Origin: Conchocele bisecta
Taxonomy: Eukaryota; Mollusca; Bivalvia; Lucinida; Thyasiridae
Assembly: GCA_029237695.1 (NCBI GenBank)
Contig: CM055275.1
Coordinates: forward strand, 90,876,484 to 90,940,483
Direction of reading: 5' to 3'
Length of the DNA: 64,000 nt
The notes under the pieces were generated by a model, which was not told the DNA's origin, ran no database searches, and worked only from the letters and a program-made list of their open reading frames with translations. Shown here piece after piece: positions 52,607 to 63,870 of this stretch. The position numbers were made by a program, and so were the translations under genes. Positions within the stretch are counted from its first letter, which is position 1. Each line of letters begins with the position of its first letter.

Positions 52607-53900
52607 CTCGTTCCATTCCACGGATACACCCGTTTTCTGATGGAAAATTGTAAATATGTTCTATGTCTCTCTTCGGAAGTATATATTGTGACCACTTGTT
52701 TGAACCGTCTCGACGAGACGGTTGAAATGAGTGGTCACAACAAATACTTTCATTGAGAAATAAGAAAATTCCGATAAACATTTTCATTCTCTCAAATATT
52801 TGTGTATTCCTGATGTAATGGATCAATTCTATACTTTAGAATCACAGAAATTGTCTCTTCTTTATTTTCAGCCAATCAAATGCATTAATACTACATGCAT
52901 GTCCACTGTGAGTCTCGATGTTCTGCTTTTTTTCAGCCAATCAAATTCATTTTCAGTCCGACGTGTATCGCCACTATTTGTCTGGATATTCTGCTTGCTG
53001 TGCATGTGTCACAATTCCCAATGTGAAGGTCACTTTGTTTTCATGTGCTCTTTGGGGCTTAGCGCAGGCTGCCGGCGACGGGATATGCTTCGTGCAGCAC
53101 AAACGCCGTTTTAACAGTTATTGCAGCGGTGGGATCGGAGTACACCGGGAACCCCTGCAATAATTGTTTAAAACATCTTTCAGGCTTTCACAGGCTAATT
53201 ATGTACTACAAATGCTTTACTTGTATTAACACATTTCATGCTGTGGATATATATTTTGTTTTGGAATTTAAATTCTAAATATTTTCTTTATATGTGCTTA
53301 GAAGTATATGTCGTGACCACCATTTGAACCGTCTCGTCGATAATAGGCCGTTAAACCCCAAGAAACAAACATTATTCTATCCTGTCTAATAGCCTAGAAA
53401 AATGGCTGGCCCTCAAAAGGTATCTAAAGTTGATCAGTTACCAGTTAATCCAAATGTTTGTTTTCAGTTTCGACATTTTGAATAACCCAAATTTTCTGGC
53501 TGTCACTCTGGGTAACTTAGCCCTTTCACGTGGGATACCTATTCACAGGTATCTAAATTTACCAAAAAAAATCTACTTTTTTTATTTATGAAATAAAGTA
53601 TATGTTGTTACCACTCATTTGAACCGTCTCGATGAGATGGTTCAAATGAGTGGTCACAACATATACTTTGGTGCAGAAAAAAGAAAAGTAATTAAAAAAT
53701 TTCAGGCAGAAAGCAAGGAGATCAAAGTTTTGTCAATTATAGCTGCGCCCCTCACACAGGAACTGCCCTGAGTGACAGCCGTGAAATTTGGGTTACACTT
53801 TGAAGTTTTATTCCCAATTTATTTGTTTGTTAATACCATGGAAACTTTGTTTGTAGTTTCTCATCTAAATGTTAAGCTGGTATTGGTGGGATGCTTTTAT
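52607..53900. repeat. Family-C hairpins, one half-element
   Basis: Hairpins at 52679-52750 and 53597-53672 (AGTATATGTTGT, TTGAACCGTCTCGATGAG) and a half copy at 53300-53337. The intervening 52800-53280 shows no gene; the open frame at 52918 is unsupported. Confidence 0.65.
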
Positions 53901-54405
53901 TACACTGCTATCTTATTTTTTTAGTCGTCTGCTGTTTATTTTCTATTTCATTAAGATAGCGGTCTAAGGGTTCATACGGTATTTCTTTTTGGCAAAAGTT
54001 AAGAATGATATTATTGTCATTTCATGAAATTCGGTGAAATATGAAGTTGTTCGGCGTCAACAGTTTCGTGCGGAAACCAACCCAATAGGCGCTATGGAAA
54101 TCCGGCTTTAAGCTAATGCACCGACACTTATTATGCTATAGTCGATATCATGAGCTTTACCAGTGAGTTTGACCCGTGTTTACTCATAAATAATTCTGAG
54201 AACGTACTCCATTCTCATGTTCAAAATCAGTGTGATTGGTAAAGACTGAGCTCAGTCTCGGCCAATCAAATTGCCTGATTCCGAGTGTGAATTTGAGAAC
54301 GTGCTCAGAAGGCATCATAAACACGGGCCCTGATGCCTGCTTTACGCGGCAATCATATACTCCGAGCGGCTTGCAGCTTTGAATATTGTATATTTGCATG
54401 TATAA

Positions 54406-55318
54406 GTGCTTGTGACTGGAGAAATTGGGCTTCTCTGAGTTTTGTGACCGATGTAGATCCAGATCAGCCTGTGCATCCGCACAGTCTGATCAGGATCTGC
54501 ACAGATTGCTATTCCGTCAATGAAACACCCGCCATGCTTCTAACAAGCAATATAGATCGTAATCCGGCTACATGAGTGCTGTTTGCTCCTGATCATGAGC
54601 TACACTGCTCGCAAATCACATAAGCTCCATTTCTCTAGTCACTGACCCACAAATGTGGCTGTGACTGGAGAAATGGGGCTTATAGGCTATGCGACCAGTG
54701 TAGCCCCAGATCAGCCTGCACAGTCTGATCAGCGTCTACACCGTTCGCCATTCAGTGGATGAAACATCCATCGTGCCTCTAGCGGAGAGTACAGCAACCA
54801 ATTTCATCAAAATTGCTAAGTATATGGAAAATCCAAAATATTTTCTTTCTATGTGCTTAGTAGTGTATGTCGTGACCAACATTTGAACCGTCTCGTCGAG
54901 ACGGTTCAAATGAGTGGTCACAACATATACTTTAACTGAGAAATAAAAAAAACAAAAATAAAAAATTTTATACCGGTAAAGGTGTATTCTACCGAAGTGC
55001 ACTTTGTGGGAGTAATTATTTATTATGTATTTGTACTGAAGTGCAATATTTCATACAAAACAAATGCCTGTGTACATGTATAATGTATTTGAGGATTAAA
55101 AGCATACAGCATTCATATAAACTGTATTTACTTCATTATCAGTGTCAATGTTTTGATCAGAAAATATTGTATTTCATTAAATTAAAAAAGTGCACTTAGC
55201 GAGATAAGTCTACTTAGCGATTTTGGTGAAATTGGCTACAGAGGTGATTATCGAGCTGTTGTAGCGGAGTAAGATTCAGACAGGTCACAAATACCGTAAG
55301 CCCTATTTCTCCAGTCAC
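54406..55318. repeat. Family-A element, then A carrying G carrying C
   Basis: 54406-54650 is a complete A. 54655-55318 is a second A (TGGCTGTGACTGGAGAAATG to TTTCTCCAGTCAC) interrupted by a diverged G at about 54793-55239. G is itself interrupted by the C hairpin at 54863-54930 (TTGAACCGTCTCGTCGAGAC). Confidence 0.78.
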
Positions 55319-55417
55319 CCAGCGACCAATATGCTTGCAGTCAGAGTCCGAGTTTTACCAGTACATGCTACGTCATTCCCAGGTAGAGTATGGTGTCTCG
55401 CGGTGTTGGCATTGCTG

Positions 55418-56063
55418 TTGGTTCCACGCTTTCCTGCCGACCTGCTTTTCACCATTAAACGCATTAAAGCTGATAAATATCCAAACTTTGATACTGTTTT
55501 GTAGATAATAAAAATGTCACCCTCCACAAATATTTTATTTATATTTTTTTTGTAAGATAATGATTTTATGAGGAAAAATACAATTTTTCTATATCAACAT
55601 GGGGATTAAAATAGATTTTTTTTATTAATTTTGGAATTTGTGGATTTTCAAAATCTATCTTTTGTTTTCTTCTTTACATTTCCAAGCCATCTAGCCTGAT
55701 TTAGTATTCCAAAATTGTTCATAATAAAATTGGTATTTGATGTAATTTCGTAAAATAAAAAGAATTTGAGGACGGTGACATTTTCTTTACTTACATTGCA
55801 ATATTTTTTAGATTTAATGTGTTTACTACGCTGAATTAAATGCTGTTGTCTGCTGGAAATGTTTTATTTTCAATATTTCTCGACAAAAACCTGGTTTTGA
55901 CAGCACATGAGAATCGTCTCCAATGGAGACGATTATCATGTGCTGTCAAAACCAGTTTTTTGTTAAGAATTAAAGCAAAAATGAAAAACAGCAGATGGCA
56001 ATTTCCGTCAACAGCGTAGGAAGGGTTAATAGACAAAAGTAGGTCGGGAGAAAATTGTGGCAC
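55418..56063. repeat. Family-I element interrupted by family D
   Basis: GGTTCCACGCTTTCCTGCCG and CGGGAGAAAATTGTGGCAC are diverged I ends. D at about 55830-56025 breaks ATTTAATGTGTTTA from ATAGACAAAAG, which are contiguous in the copy at 22.7 kb. The D hairpin is GAATCGTCTCCAATGGAGAC. Confidence 0.82.
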
Positions 56064-56169
56064 AAACAGTAGGGTTGACGGCTGGAAATTGGGACCATAC
56101 GTCATCTACAAGACCTTATATCCTGCTTCTTAAGCGCGGTACATGGGTTAATTGATGGATTAGTGCTAG

Positions 56170-56617
56170 ACATCTGGGGCCCATTTCACTAAACTTCCTG
56201 CGACTAAAATGTTTATAAGTGCAAAATTATGATAGTCTGTATATATCACATTAATAATGATTTCTTGTCAACAATTATTGGATTTACATTTATTGAGCAT
56301 AGGCTGCATATGCAGCCTATGCTCAATAAATGTAAATCCATCAATTGAAATTTACAGATGATCCTAAATTTGCACGACTTGGAAGTTAAGAAGTTTGTAC
56401 GCGCAAAATTTCAATTTACTACAATATTTGCTTTGACAGCCGGTGCTGACAAATGGTTTGTGGGTGTGTTCAAATGATGTGTTCAAATTTAATGATGAGT
56501 ACATGTACATGAAGGTAGCAAGTGGTAGCATTAAAGAATTGCGTTCATGTGAGAACCAAATTCATAAACATCTTCGTACCGACTTTTTCATCGTAGAAAG
56601 TTTAGTGAAACGGGCCC
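56170..56617. repeat. Family-E foldback element, enlarged
   Basis: GGGGCCCATTTCACTAAACT left, TTTAGTGAAACGGGCCCC right, perfect centre GCATAGGCTGCATATGCAGC. About 200 bp of unrelated sequence lies in the right half. Confidence 0.75.
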
Positions 56618-56687
56618 CTGGACTACAATATCGGAGACTATGGGTTAAATACCCGCTATCAAAATTTTAAAAAAGCTCGTGTACTTT

Positions 56688-57259
56688 CATAGCATTTCTA
56701 TCTCCTTGGTCTTTCGGACGAGGCTTGAAATCGAGTTCCCATCTCTATTTGATCATACATGTAGCTGTTAAACCCTTTCACTTGTGCACACTTGTGTAGG
56801 ATGTATTATTTTTGACAGCCATTCAGTGAAATCCAGTAACTGAATTGTGAACAACATCAATCAATATCAGCCTGTACAGATAAACAGTCTACTGCAGAGC
56901 TGCAGATAAGCTGCGTATTTGCTTACGTACCAAATTAAAATTGCCAAAAACCCAATTGAAATCGTAGCAAGTATCAAAAAGCAATACAATCATGCTGCAG
57001 AAAACAATAAACAGAACACAATTATAGCATATTTTTCTTATTTTTCCATGAAAAAACATCTTGGTATTTCAAGGAGACAATTCTAATGAAATGCCAAGAC
57101 ATGTTTTCATTTCGAAGCAAACTATTCAATAATTGCTGTCTGTTGATGTGTAAACATTAGTGAGATTTTATTTTACCCAATTAAAATTTTGAAATACCCA
57201 ATTGCTTCAGAAATGATGGAGTGACAATACTCCGTTACTAATTCCTTATCTGGAGCCCT
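56688..57259. repeat. SINE body fragment and family-B element
   Basis: 56688-56785: TTTCATAGCATTTCTATC, GGACGAGGCTTGAAATCG. 56896-57259: AGAGCTGCAGATAAGC to TTATCTGGAGCCCT with internal losses. Confidence 0.7.
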
Positions 57260-57472
57260 GCTACTGTGTGGCTACATTGGTCGTAAGGTCCCTTTTGCTA
57301 GTCGACGACCCGTTTATGTGTCATAATTAACACCACTACAAGCAACACTGATAGAAAGCAGCATATTTGGCATGTACGTGTAGATAGGATGATACACGTG
57401 TAAATCCAGTCGTGCTCTGATTCACACCGAGGCTCCTGTGATCTGGTGTGTGTCGGACGGGAACCATATCAG

Positions 57473-57715
57473 GGGACCGTTTCACTAAACTTCGTACGAA
57501 TAAGATATTCGTAAGTGCAAATTTAGGATCGTCTCGAAATTCCAATTGATTGATTTACATTTATTGAACATAGGCTGCATATGCAGCCTATGCTCAATAA
57601 ATGTAAATCCAATAATTGTTTACAAGAAAATATTGTTGATGTGCAATTTACAAAATCATAATTTTACACTTACAAACATTTTAGTCGTACAAAGTTTAGT
57701 GAAACGGCCCCCCGG
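57473..57715. repeat. Family-E foldback element, complete
   Basis: GGACCGTTTCACTAAACTTC to AAAGTTTAGTGAAACGGCC, with centre GCATATGCAGCCTATGC. Confidence 0.85.
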
Positions 57716-58004
57716 ATGTTGTTATCATTGAGTATATAATTTGTTTACACTCATTGTGAATATGCTACTTCATATCCAGAGTTGAGTGTAAATTCACCCA
57801 ATATATCATACACTTACCTACATGTACATCATTTTATACCGCAACCATTGATCCATGTAGCATTGTAAAGCGGGTTGAGTAAATGCTGTTTATATTTGAA
57901 GTAACCTAATATACATGTACCTGAAGTAGCCTAAAGCTCAACGGAATATATTTTATATTCGACGGCACTAACCATAAATTTATTATATACATGTATTATA
58001 TATT

Positions 58005-58155
58005 GTATTGTTTAATATACATGTACCTCCGTGTTGAGACCATTACACCAAGATGAAATGAAATTGGTTGTACTGTTGTACCATGTATTGTTTAATATAC
58101 ATGGACCTCCGTGTTGAGACCATTACACCAAGGTGAAATGGAATTTGTTTTACCA
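58005..58155 (+). repeat. 80-bp tandem duplication
   Basis: GTATTGTTTAATATACATG with CTCCGTGTTGAGACCATTAC begins at 58005 and again at 58085. Confidence 0.85.
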
Positions 58156-58468
58156 TCGCCACTGACAGTTATAGTGATGGGTTGATAGCGTAATGGTCGA
58201 GCATTGGACTTGAATTACCTGTCGAGCCCATCTATATGGCTCGAATGAAAAATTGTCAGCGGGTCGAGGCAGAGTGGAAAACAAAAGAATTTGGAAATCG
58301 TAACCGTCATATGGATCATTGGTAATGACCTAAGAAAAGAAAATTTAGATTTTGAAAATTGGCCTAGATTTTGACAAGTTATTAATGATTGTTACATGGT
58401 TTCCGTTGTTTGCACATATGTGCAAACATATAGCGCGTGCTATTTGCATATGGCTTTAGGCAATGCTC

Positions 58469-58570
58469 ATTCCGGGGCCGCTCGTAATGGAAGTGCCTTC
58501 ATGACGTCACTACGCGGAAGTGCCTTTATGACGTCACTACTTCATGACGTTCATGACGCGGCCCCGGAAT
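58469..58570. repeat. GC-rich inverted-repeat element with CRE sites
   Basis: ATTCCGGGGCCGC and GCGGCCCCGGAAT are perfect 13-bp inverted ends 102 bp apart. Between them the 27-bp unit GGAAGTGCCTTCATGACGTC is repeated, giving full CREs TGACGTCA at 58502 and 58529 and a half site after them. Confidence 0.8.
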
Positions 58571-58680
58571 ATGAATACCGAAAATTATCTACGTGAATGG
58601 GGCGATTTATAAAAGTACTGAAAATACTGAATATAATGCTCAAATTACATCAGTTTTTTGTTGGAAATGTAACAATAACG

Positions 58681-58820
58681 TTTGATCATGTCCAGCCGTG
58701 TGCAAACGTTTGCTGTGGCCCGAGGGAACTGTTTGAACCCAAGGCCGAAGGCAGGCCTTGGGTTCAAACAGTTCCCTCGGGCCACAGCAAACGTTTGCAC
58801 ACGGTTGGACATGATCAAAC
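58681..58820. repeat. Near-perfect 140-bp palindrome
   Basis: TTTGATCATGTCCAGCCGTG and GAGGGAACTGTTTGAACCCA are inverted with one or two mismatches around a centre of CCGAAGGCAGG. Confidence 0.92.
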
Positions 58821-58992
58821 CTTATAATATCTACTTGTTTATGTCTGGATGTGGTCAGGTAATACTTGACATGACGTCGTGCCATTTGGCGCCATATTTC
58901 TATGATGTCAAACATGCACCAATGCACTTATAAAACAAAATTCTGGAGAAATAGAAAGAATGTACGGTATGACAAATACCTTATGGTGATTC

Positions 58993-59106
58993 TACAATGT
59001 CAATAGGGTGTCATATTGCCCGTCTGAAACTGTATTCCCCCTCGGCTGTGCCTTGTGTGAATATAGATTCAGACAGGCAATATGACAGCATATTGACAAT
59101 AACTTT
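58993..59106. repeat. Inverted-repeat element
   Basis: TGTCAATAGGGTGTCATATT is mirrored by AATATGACAGCATATTGACA; the inner TGCCCGTCTGAA pairs with TTCAGACAGGCA. Confidence 0.8.
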
Positions 59107-59439
59107 ATAGTATGACGGTAGACTCTCACGCTCACTGACAGATAAATTAACTTGTTGTGTCCATCAGCTATTCTGGCTCGGTGCATTTTCTCCAGAATCG
59201 TCTAGGGTATATGCATAGGTTTATTGAACGCGTCTATTGAACGGGTTCCATGTCTAGTCTATTCAGCTCACAGGATACCGGAAATTTTGCATTTCGCATT
59301 TCGATTTCTTAAAGCGAAATTACGATGGACGCGGTTACATCTCACAGACCTTACCCCATGTATAAACTGTATATTACTCGCAACTTACAAATAAATGATG
59401 ATCATTTTACTACCTGTGATTCTGACATTTGAAATAGTT

Positions 59440-59850
59440 AAAAAATTTCAGACAACAGATCACTGTATTTTCTTTTATTTCTCCTTATACATATCATGAA
59501 TATGTCTTGAAATTTCATTATTCTAATGAAATTCCAAGACATATTTACATGGAGAAGTAAGAAATATATTCCTAATTTGCTGGATGTTATATTCACCGCT
59601 AGCATGCAAAGAGTTATTATAATTTTTGCAATACATGTACATGTATGTGTTTGGCAAAGCAAGAGTATTTGAACATTTAAGCCGTTTATTATAATACTTA
59701 CCCATTAGATGGTATACACCTATAGAAGTAGGTAACGTTTCACAACAAACATCCTATTTCCTTTATTTCATCTCGAAAGTTTATGTTGTTACCACTCGTT
59801 TCAACCGTCTCGTTGAGACGGTTCAAACGAGTGGTAACAACATATAACTT
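59440..59850. repeat. Partial family K and family-C hairpin
   Basis: 59440-59615: ATGTCTTGAAATTTCATTAT core and GCTAGCATGCAAAGAG right end. 59778-59849: GTTTATGTTGTTACCACTCG with the CCGTCTCGTTGAGACGG centre. Confidence 0.72.
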
Positions 59851-60311
59851 TCTGGAGAAATAAACAAAATAATGAGATTTTTTCAATAAAAATTATCATA
59901 TCCTTAGATGGAAATGGTTTAATGGCATAGTCTTGTGGAGAAATTAAACTGCGAGTCTTAAGTGTATAATATGATGCATATTTATGAATGCCTCTAAATC
60001 AGCAATATTTTCTCATCAAAACTGTTTCGAGGTTAAGTATACATGTACATGTATATATAATATGAAGCATATTTATACATGTTAAGAATTCCTCAAAGTC
60101 AGCAATATTTCTCATCAAAACTGTTTTGAGTTTTTGTGTGTGCAATTTATTGGGTTCAAGATGTGAATGAATTGTACCAGTGAACTTGCCATTATGGCCT
60201 TTTAAACATGTCGACTACATTCATTTTGCGACTACATTCATTTTGCGTAGGATTATTTTCACGTCTACATAAATATATTATTCAATACATTATTGAGTGC
60301 AAATAATTACG
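59851..60311. other. No gene recognised
   Basis: Two related blocks of about 100 bp (TCAGCAATATTTTCTCATCA at 59999; TCAGCAATATTTCTCATCAA at 60099) form a decayed duplication. Confidence 0.45.
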
Positions 60312-60811
60312 NNNNNNNNNNNNNNNNNNNNNNNNNNNNNNNNNNNNNNNNNNNNNNNNNNNNNNNNNNNNNNNNNNNNNNNNNNNNNNNNNNNNNNNNN
60401 NNNNNNNNNNNNNNNNNNNNNNNNNNNNNNNNNNNNNNNNNNNNNNNNNNNNNNNNNNNNNNNNNNNNNNNNNNNNNNNNNNNNNNNNNNNNNNNNNNNN
60501 NNNNNNNNNNNNNNNNNNNNNNNNNNNNNNNNNNNNNNNNNNNNNNNNNNNNNNNNNNNNNNNNNNNNNNNNNNNNNNNNNNNNNNNNNNNNNNNNNNNN
60601 NNNNNNNNNNNNNNNNNNNNNNNNNNNNNNNNNNNNNNNNNNNNNNNNNNNNNNNNNNNNNNNNNNNNNNNNNNNNNNNNNNNNNNNNNNNNNNNNNNNN
60701 NNNNNNNNNNNNNNNNNNNNNNNNNNNNNNNNNNNNNNNNNNNNNNNNNNNNNNNNNNNNNNNNNNNNNNNNNNNNNNNNNNNNNNNNNNNNNNNNNNNN
60801 NNNNNNNNNNN
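60312..60811. other. Assembly gap, 500 N
   Basis: Exactly 500 undetermined bases, a conventional scaffold gap length; the true size is unknown. Open frames spanning it are meaningless. Confidence 1.
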
Positions 60812-60954
60812 CACCTGTTGTGTTCTATATGACACGATATGTGTGCTTTATGCAGTTATCTGGTTCTACAAGAATGCTACACATGTTGGAACATTGTTCT
60901 ACAGACAATGGATCTCTGTGACGGTGGCAGAGAAAATGGGTGAAAGTGAATGGG

Positions 60955-61147
60955 TTTGTTGATGGAAATTGCCGTCTGCTGTTTTTCATTTTTGCTTTAA
61001 TTCTTAACAAAAAACTGGTTTTGACAGCACATGAGAATCGTCTCCACTGGAGACGATTCTCATGTGCTGTCAAAACCAGGGTTTTGTCGAGAAATATTGA
61101 ACATTTCCAGCAGACGAAAACACTTAATTCGGCGTAGTAAGGGTTAA
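60955..61147. repeat. Family-D foldback element
   Basis: TTTTGACAGCACATGAGAAT and the hairpin CGTCTCCACTGGAGACG, with the right border AAGGGTTAA. Confidence 0.82.
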
Positions 61148-61149
61148 TG

Positions 61150-61320
61150 TTAACTGCTATACAGGTCATACAGAGACGGGGGACCACAGTGTAAAGTCTA
61201 ATCAACAAACCAGTAGGATGCAATTACTATGAAAGTAGTTTTCACACCTAAGGTGAGGATTGAACTCACAATCTCCGGGATAGACGTCCAATGCCATATC
61301 CCTTAGGCCACGGCCCATGC
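61150..61320 (-). repeat. tRNA-derived SINE with a different head
   Basis: On the minus strand the head CGTGGCCTAAGGGATATGG to GAGTTCAATCCTCACC has A- and B-box-like strings. The body (CATCCTACTGGTTTGTTGAT, GACTTTACACTGTGGTCCC) is that of the SINE at 41547, but the tRNA-like head is not. Confidence 0.65.
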
Positions 61321-61720
61321 CTGTAACTGGAGAAATGGGGCGTATTGGATTTGTGACCAGTGTGTTTCATTGATGGAATGAGGAATAATGTAGATCCTCG
61401 TCAGACGGTGCGGAATCAAAGGCTCGTCTGGGTCTACACTGGTCGCAAACGATATAAGCTACATTTCTCCAGTCACAGCCTCAAGTAGGCACATACTTTG
61501 AGCCTGTCCAAAATGGCTTTTCCATGGCTGTATTTGTGAATGCATTCAACTTTGGATAAGCGTTACTTCTGTGTATTATCGTTATGCAAGTAATTGAATA
61601 GGCTCAGACAAATACTAGTGACATAGTGTTTTGTTTGTTTGTTTGTTTGTTTGGGTTTAACGGCCTATCAACAGCTAAGGTCATTTAAGGCCGGGTCAAT
61701 GGGTTTAGTACTAAATAGTG
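61318..61720. repeat. Family-A element and family-M fragment
   Basis: 61318-61483 is A (TGTAACTGGAGAAATGGGG to TTTCTCCAGTCACAGCC). 61630-61715 is M, starting in a TTTG run and reading ACGGCCTATCAACAGCTAAG. Confidence 0.75.
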
Positions 61721-61861
61721 ACATAGTGATATATACACAGACAGAAAATACAAGTTACCTGCATGCATACTCAACCGCATTAAAAACACTGCAATTTACC
61801 TAGTCGGTTGGCAGGGGCATATTTGATCACTGGATAAACTGGGCTTATCTACTAGCATCTG

Positions 61862-62325
61862 GGAACCGTTTCATTAAACTTCTTACGGTACGTTTGTACA
61901 CAAAAATTTTATTAACCCATTACATGCGGAATACACCTTTACGGGTAAGAAAATTTTAAATATTTTATTTTTATTTTTGTTCTTTCTCAATGAAAGTATG
62001 TGTTGTGACCACTCATTTGAACCGTCTCGACGGTTCAAATGGTGGTCACGACATATACTTCTCAGCTCATAATTATAAAGAAAATATTTACGATTTTCCA
62101 CAAACAAAATAGCGTATCCTCAGCATGAAATGGGCTAATTTGTATCTCACATTACTGTGGTTCACCAACGTTACGTTTGCACATATATACACACATCATT
62201 GCACGTGAAAATATCCACTGAAGATTTTACAACATCAGCCAGCTTTCAATGTAAAAAACTGATTCTAAAATTAAAGTTTGCTCTTGCGAACTTCTAAATT
62301 TTACGAAGTTTAGTGAAACAGGCCC
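61862..62325. repeat. Family-E element interrupted by family C
   Basis: GGAACCGTTTCATTAAACTT and CGAAGTTTAGTGAAACAGGCC are the E ends. C spans 61912-62138 from TTAACCCATTACATGCGG to GAAATGGGCTAA, with its hairpin at 61996-62061. Confidence 0.78.
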
Positions 62326-62669
62326 TTGATCTGTTACGGTGACTTGATAAACGGGGCCTATGCCCTCTGTCGCCAGTAGTTAGATAGTTATCTTATATTT
62401 AAGGGTGGGAATTGGCTCAAAGAACCTTCTATACCCGGCCATCTGTGAAATTGGCCCGTCTAACACTGGATCTTATCATAAAATATGGTTCTGCCAACCG
62501 ACCACTTATAGCACGACTTTTTCAATGCGTTCCAGTATATATCAGAAGATTTCCAGATTTGAGAGGTTAGGGAATGTACGTGTAAGTCAGTCATAGTCTA
62601 CCTACGAGCCAGTGATATACGTTGGATTTAGAAACTACTTTGCACAATCTTGTGAGGAACTTCTCTTTA

Positions 62670-63105
62670 TGTGGCTGTGACTGGAGAAATGGGGCTTATG
62701 GGTTTTACGACCAGTGTAGATACAGATCTGACAATGAAACAGCCGTTGTGCTTCTAACAAGCGATATAGATTGTTATCAGGCTACAGGAGTGTGCTATTT
62801 GATCCGGAACTTGTTTGTCAAAATTCCCATAAGTCCCATTTCTCCAGTCACAGCCACGTGGTGGCTGTGACTGGAGAAATGGGGCTCATGGCATGTGTGG
62901 ATATTCACAAACGTCTGATCTTCTAACACACTTCTGAAGCCTGATAACGATCAAAATTATAAGTCAGAAGCATGACGGGTGTTTATAATTGACTGAATGG
63001 CGGACAGTACAGATCCTAATCGACTGTGTGTATGTATACACAGGCTGATCTGAATCTACACTGGTCGCAAAACCCGTAAGCCCCATTTCACCAGTCACCG
63101 CCACG
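62670..63105. repeat. Two family-A elements back to back
   Basis: 62670-62857 and 62861-63105, both with near-consensus ends; they meet at CAGCCACGTGGTGGCTGTGA. The second holds GTGTGGATATTCACAAACG, the uninterrupted counterpart of the miniature LTR insertion site. Confidence 0.85.
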
Positions 63106-63693
63106 TATATAGAAATAGTAAATAAATGTATTTCAACACATAAATGGCAAACAGTGAGTGCACTCAAACACAAAGATTGAGGAAAAAACACACGCATAAT
63201 AAATTTAGTCCTATTCATCAGATACATGTAATGTGCCATAATTATCAATCATAATATGCCATAATTATCGATGATAACATGCCATGGTTATCCTAAAGTA
63301 TATGAAATGTTACAAACATTTTGCTAAATTTCATTATCATTTGCTCAAATTTGAATTTATTTTGGTGACTAATTTTGGTCATAATTGATTTTCACAAGAA
63401 AAATGGGATTATGAATGTGACCAGTGTATCCCCAGATCAGATTGCGCTGCACAGATCAGGAACTACACTCGACAAAACACTCGATAAGCCCCATTTTGTC
63501 GTGGCTCATGTCTACATTAAGGCATATTATTCCACACCTAGCTCACACACTGGCTCCGAAGATACCATGACCCGCAAGGGAGGTAATCACGTGATTATTT
63601 AAGAGAATCGGTCGGAGTTGCGTACCATTAGCCATGTTTACATGTAATAACTTAAAAGCACTGGGTTCGAAATACACGTTATGAATGTGATTA

Positions 63694-63870
63694 CTGCCCT
63701 CCCAAGTCAAACTGCAGTATCTGTTAAACTGCAGTATCTGCACTATGATGCTATGCTGACCCTGTGCAATCATCCCCCTGGGGATGATTGCACAGGGTCA
63801 GCATAGCATAGCATAGCATCATAGTGCACAGATACTGCAGTTGGACTTGGGAGGGCAGATTAGGCCATTC
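63694..63870. repeat. Large palindrome
   Basis: CTGCCCTCCCAAGTCAAACT, ATGATGCTATGCTGACCC and TGTGCAATCATCCCCCTGG are inverted on the right side (CCAGGGGGATGATTGCACA-type, then CAGTTGGACTTGGGAGGGCAG); the left outer arm has a small internal duplication. Confidence 0.88.

Noticed and set aside
52800..53163. 104- and 81-codon plus-strand frames with cysteine-rich runs
   Set aside because: Overlapping frames in different phases, no splice context, and a duplicated CAGCCAATCAAA stretch; no family recognised.
58180..58255. tRNA-like TAGCGTAATGGTCGAGCA stretch
   Set aside because: It has an A-box-like string, but the second half (GGCTCGAATG) does not form a T arm; at best a decayed SINE head.
60290..60962. 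Long open frames of 180-220 residues across 60290-60962
   Set aside because: They consist of the 500-N gap and have no sequence content.
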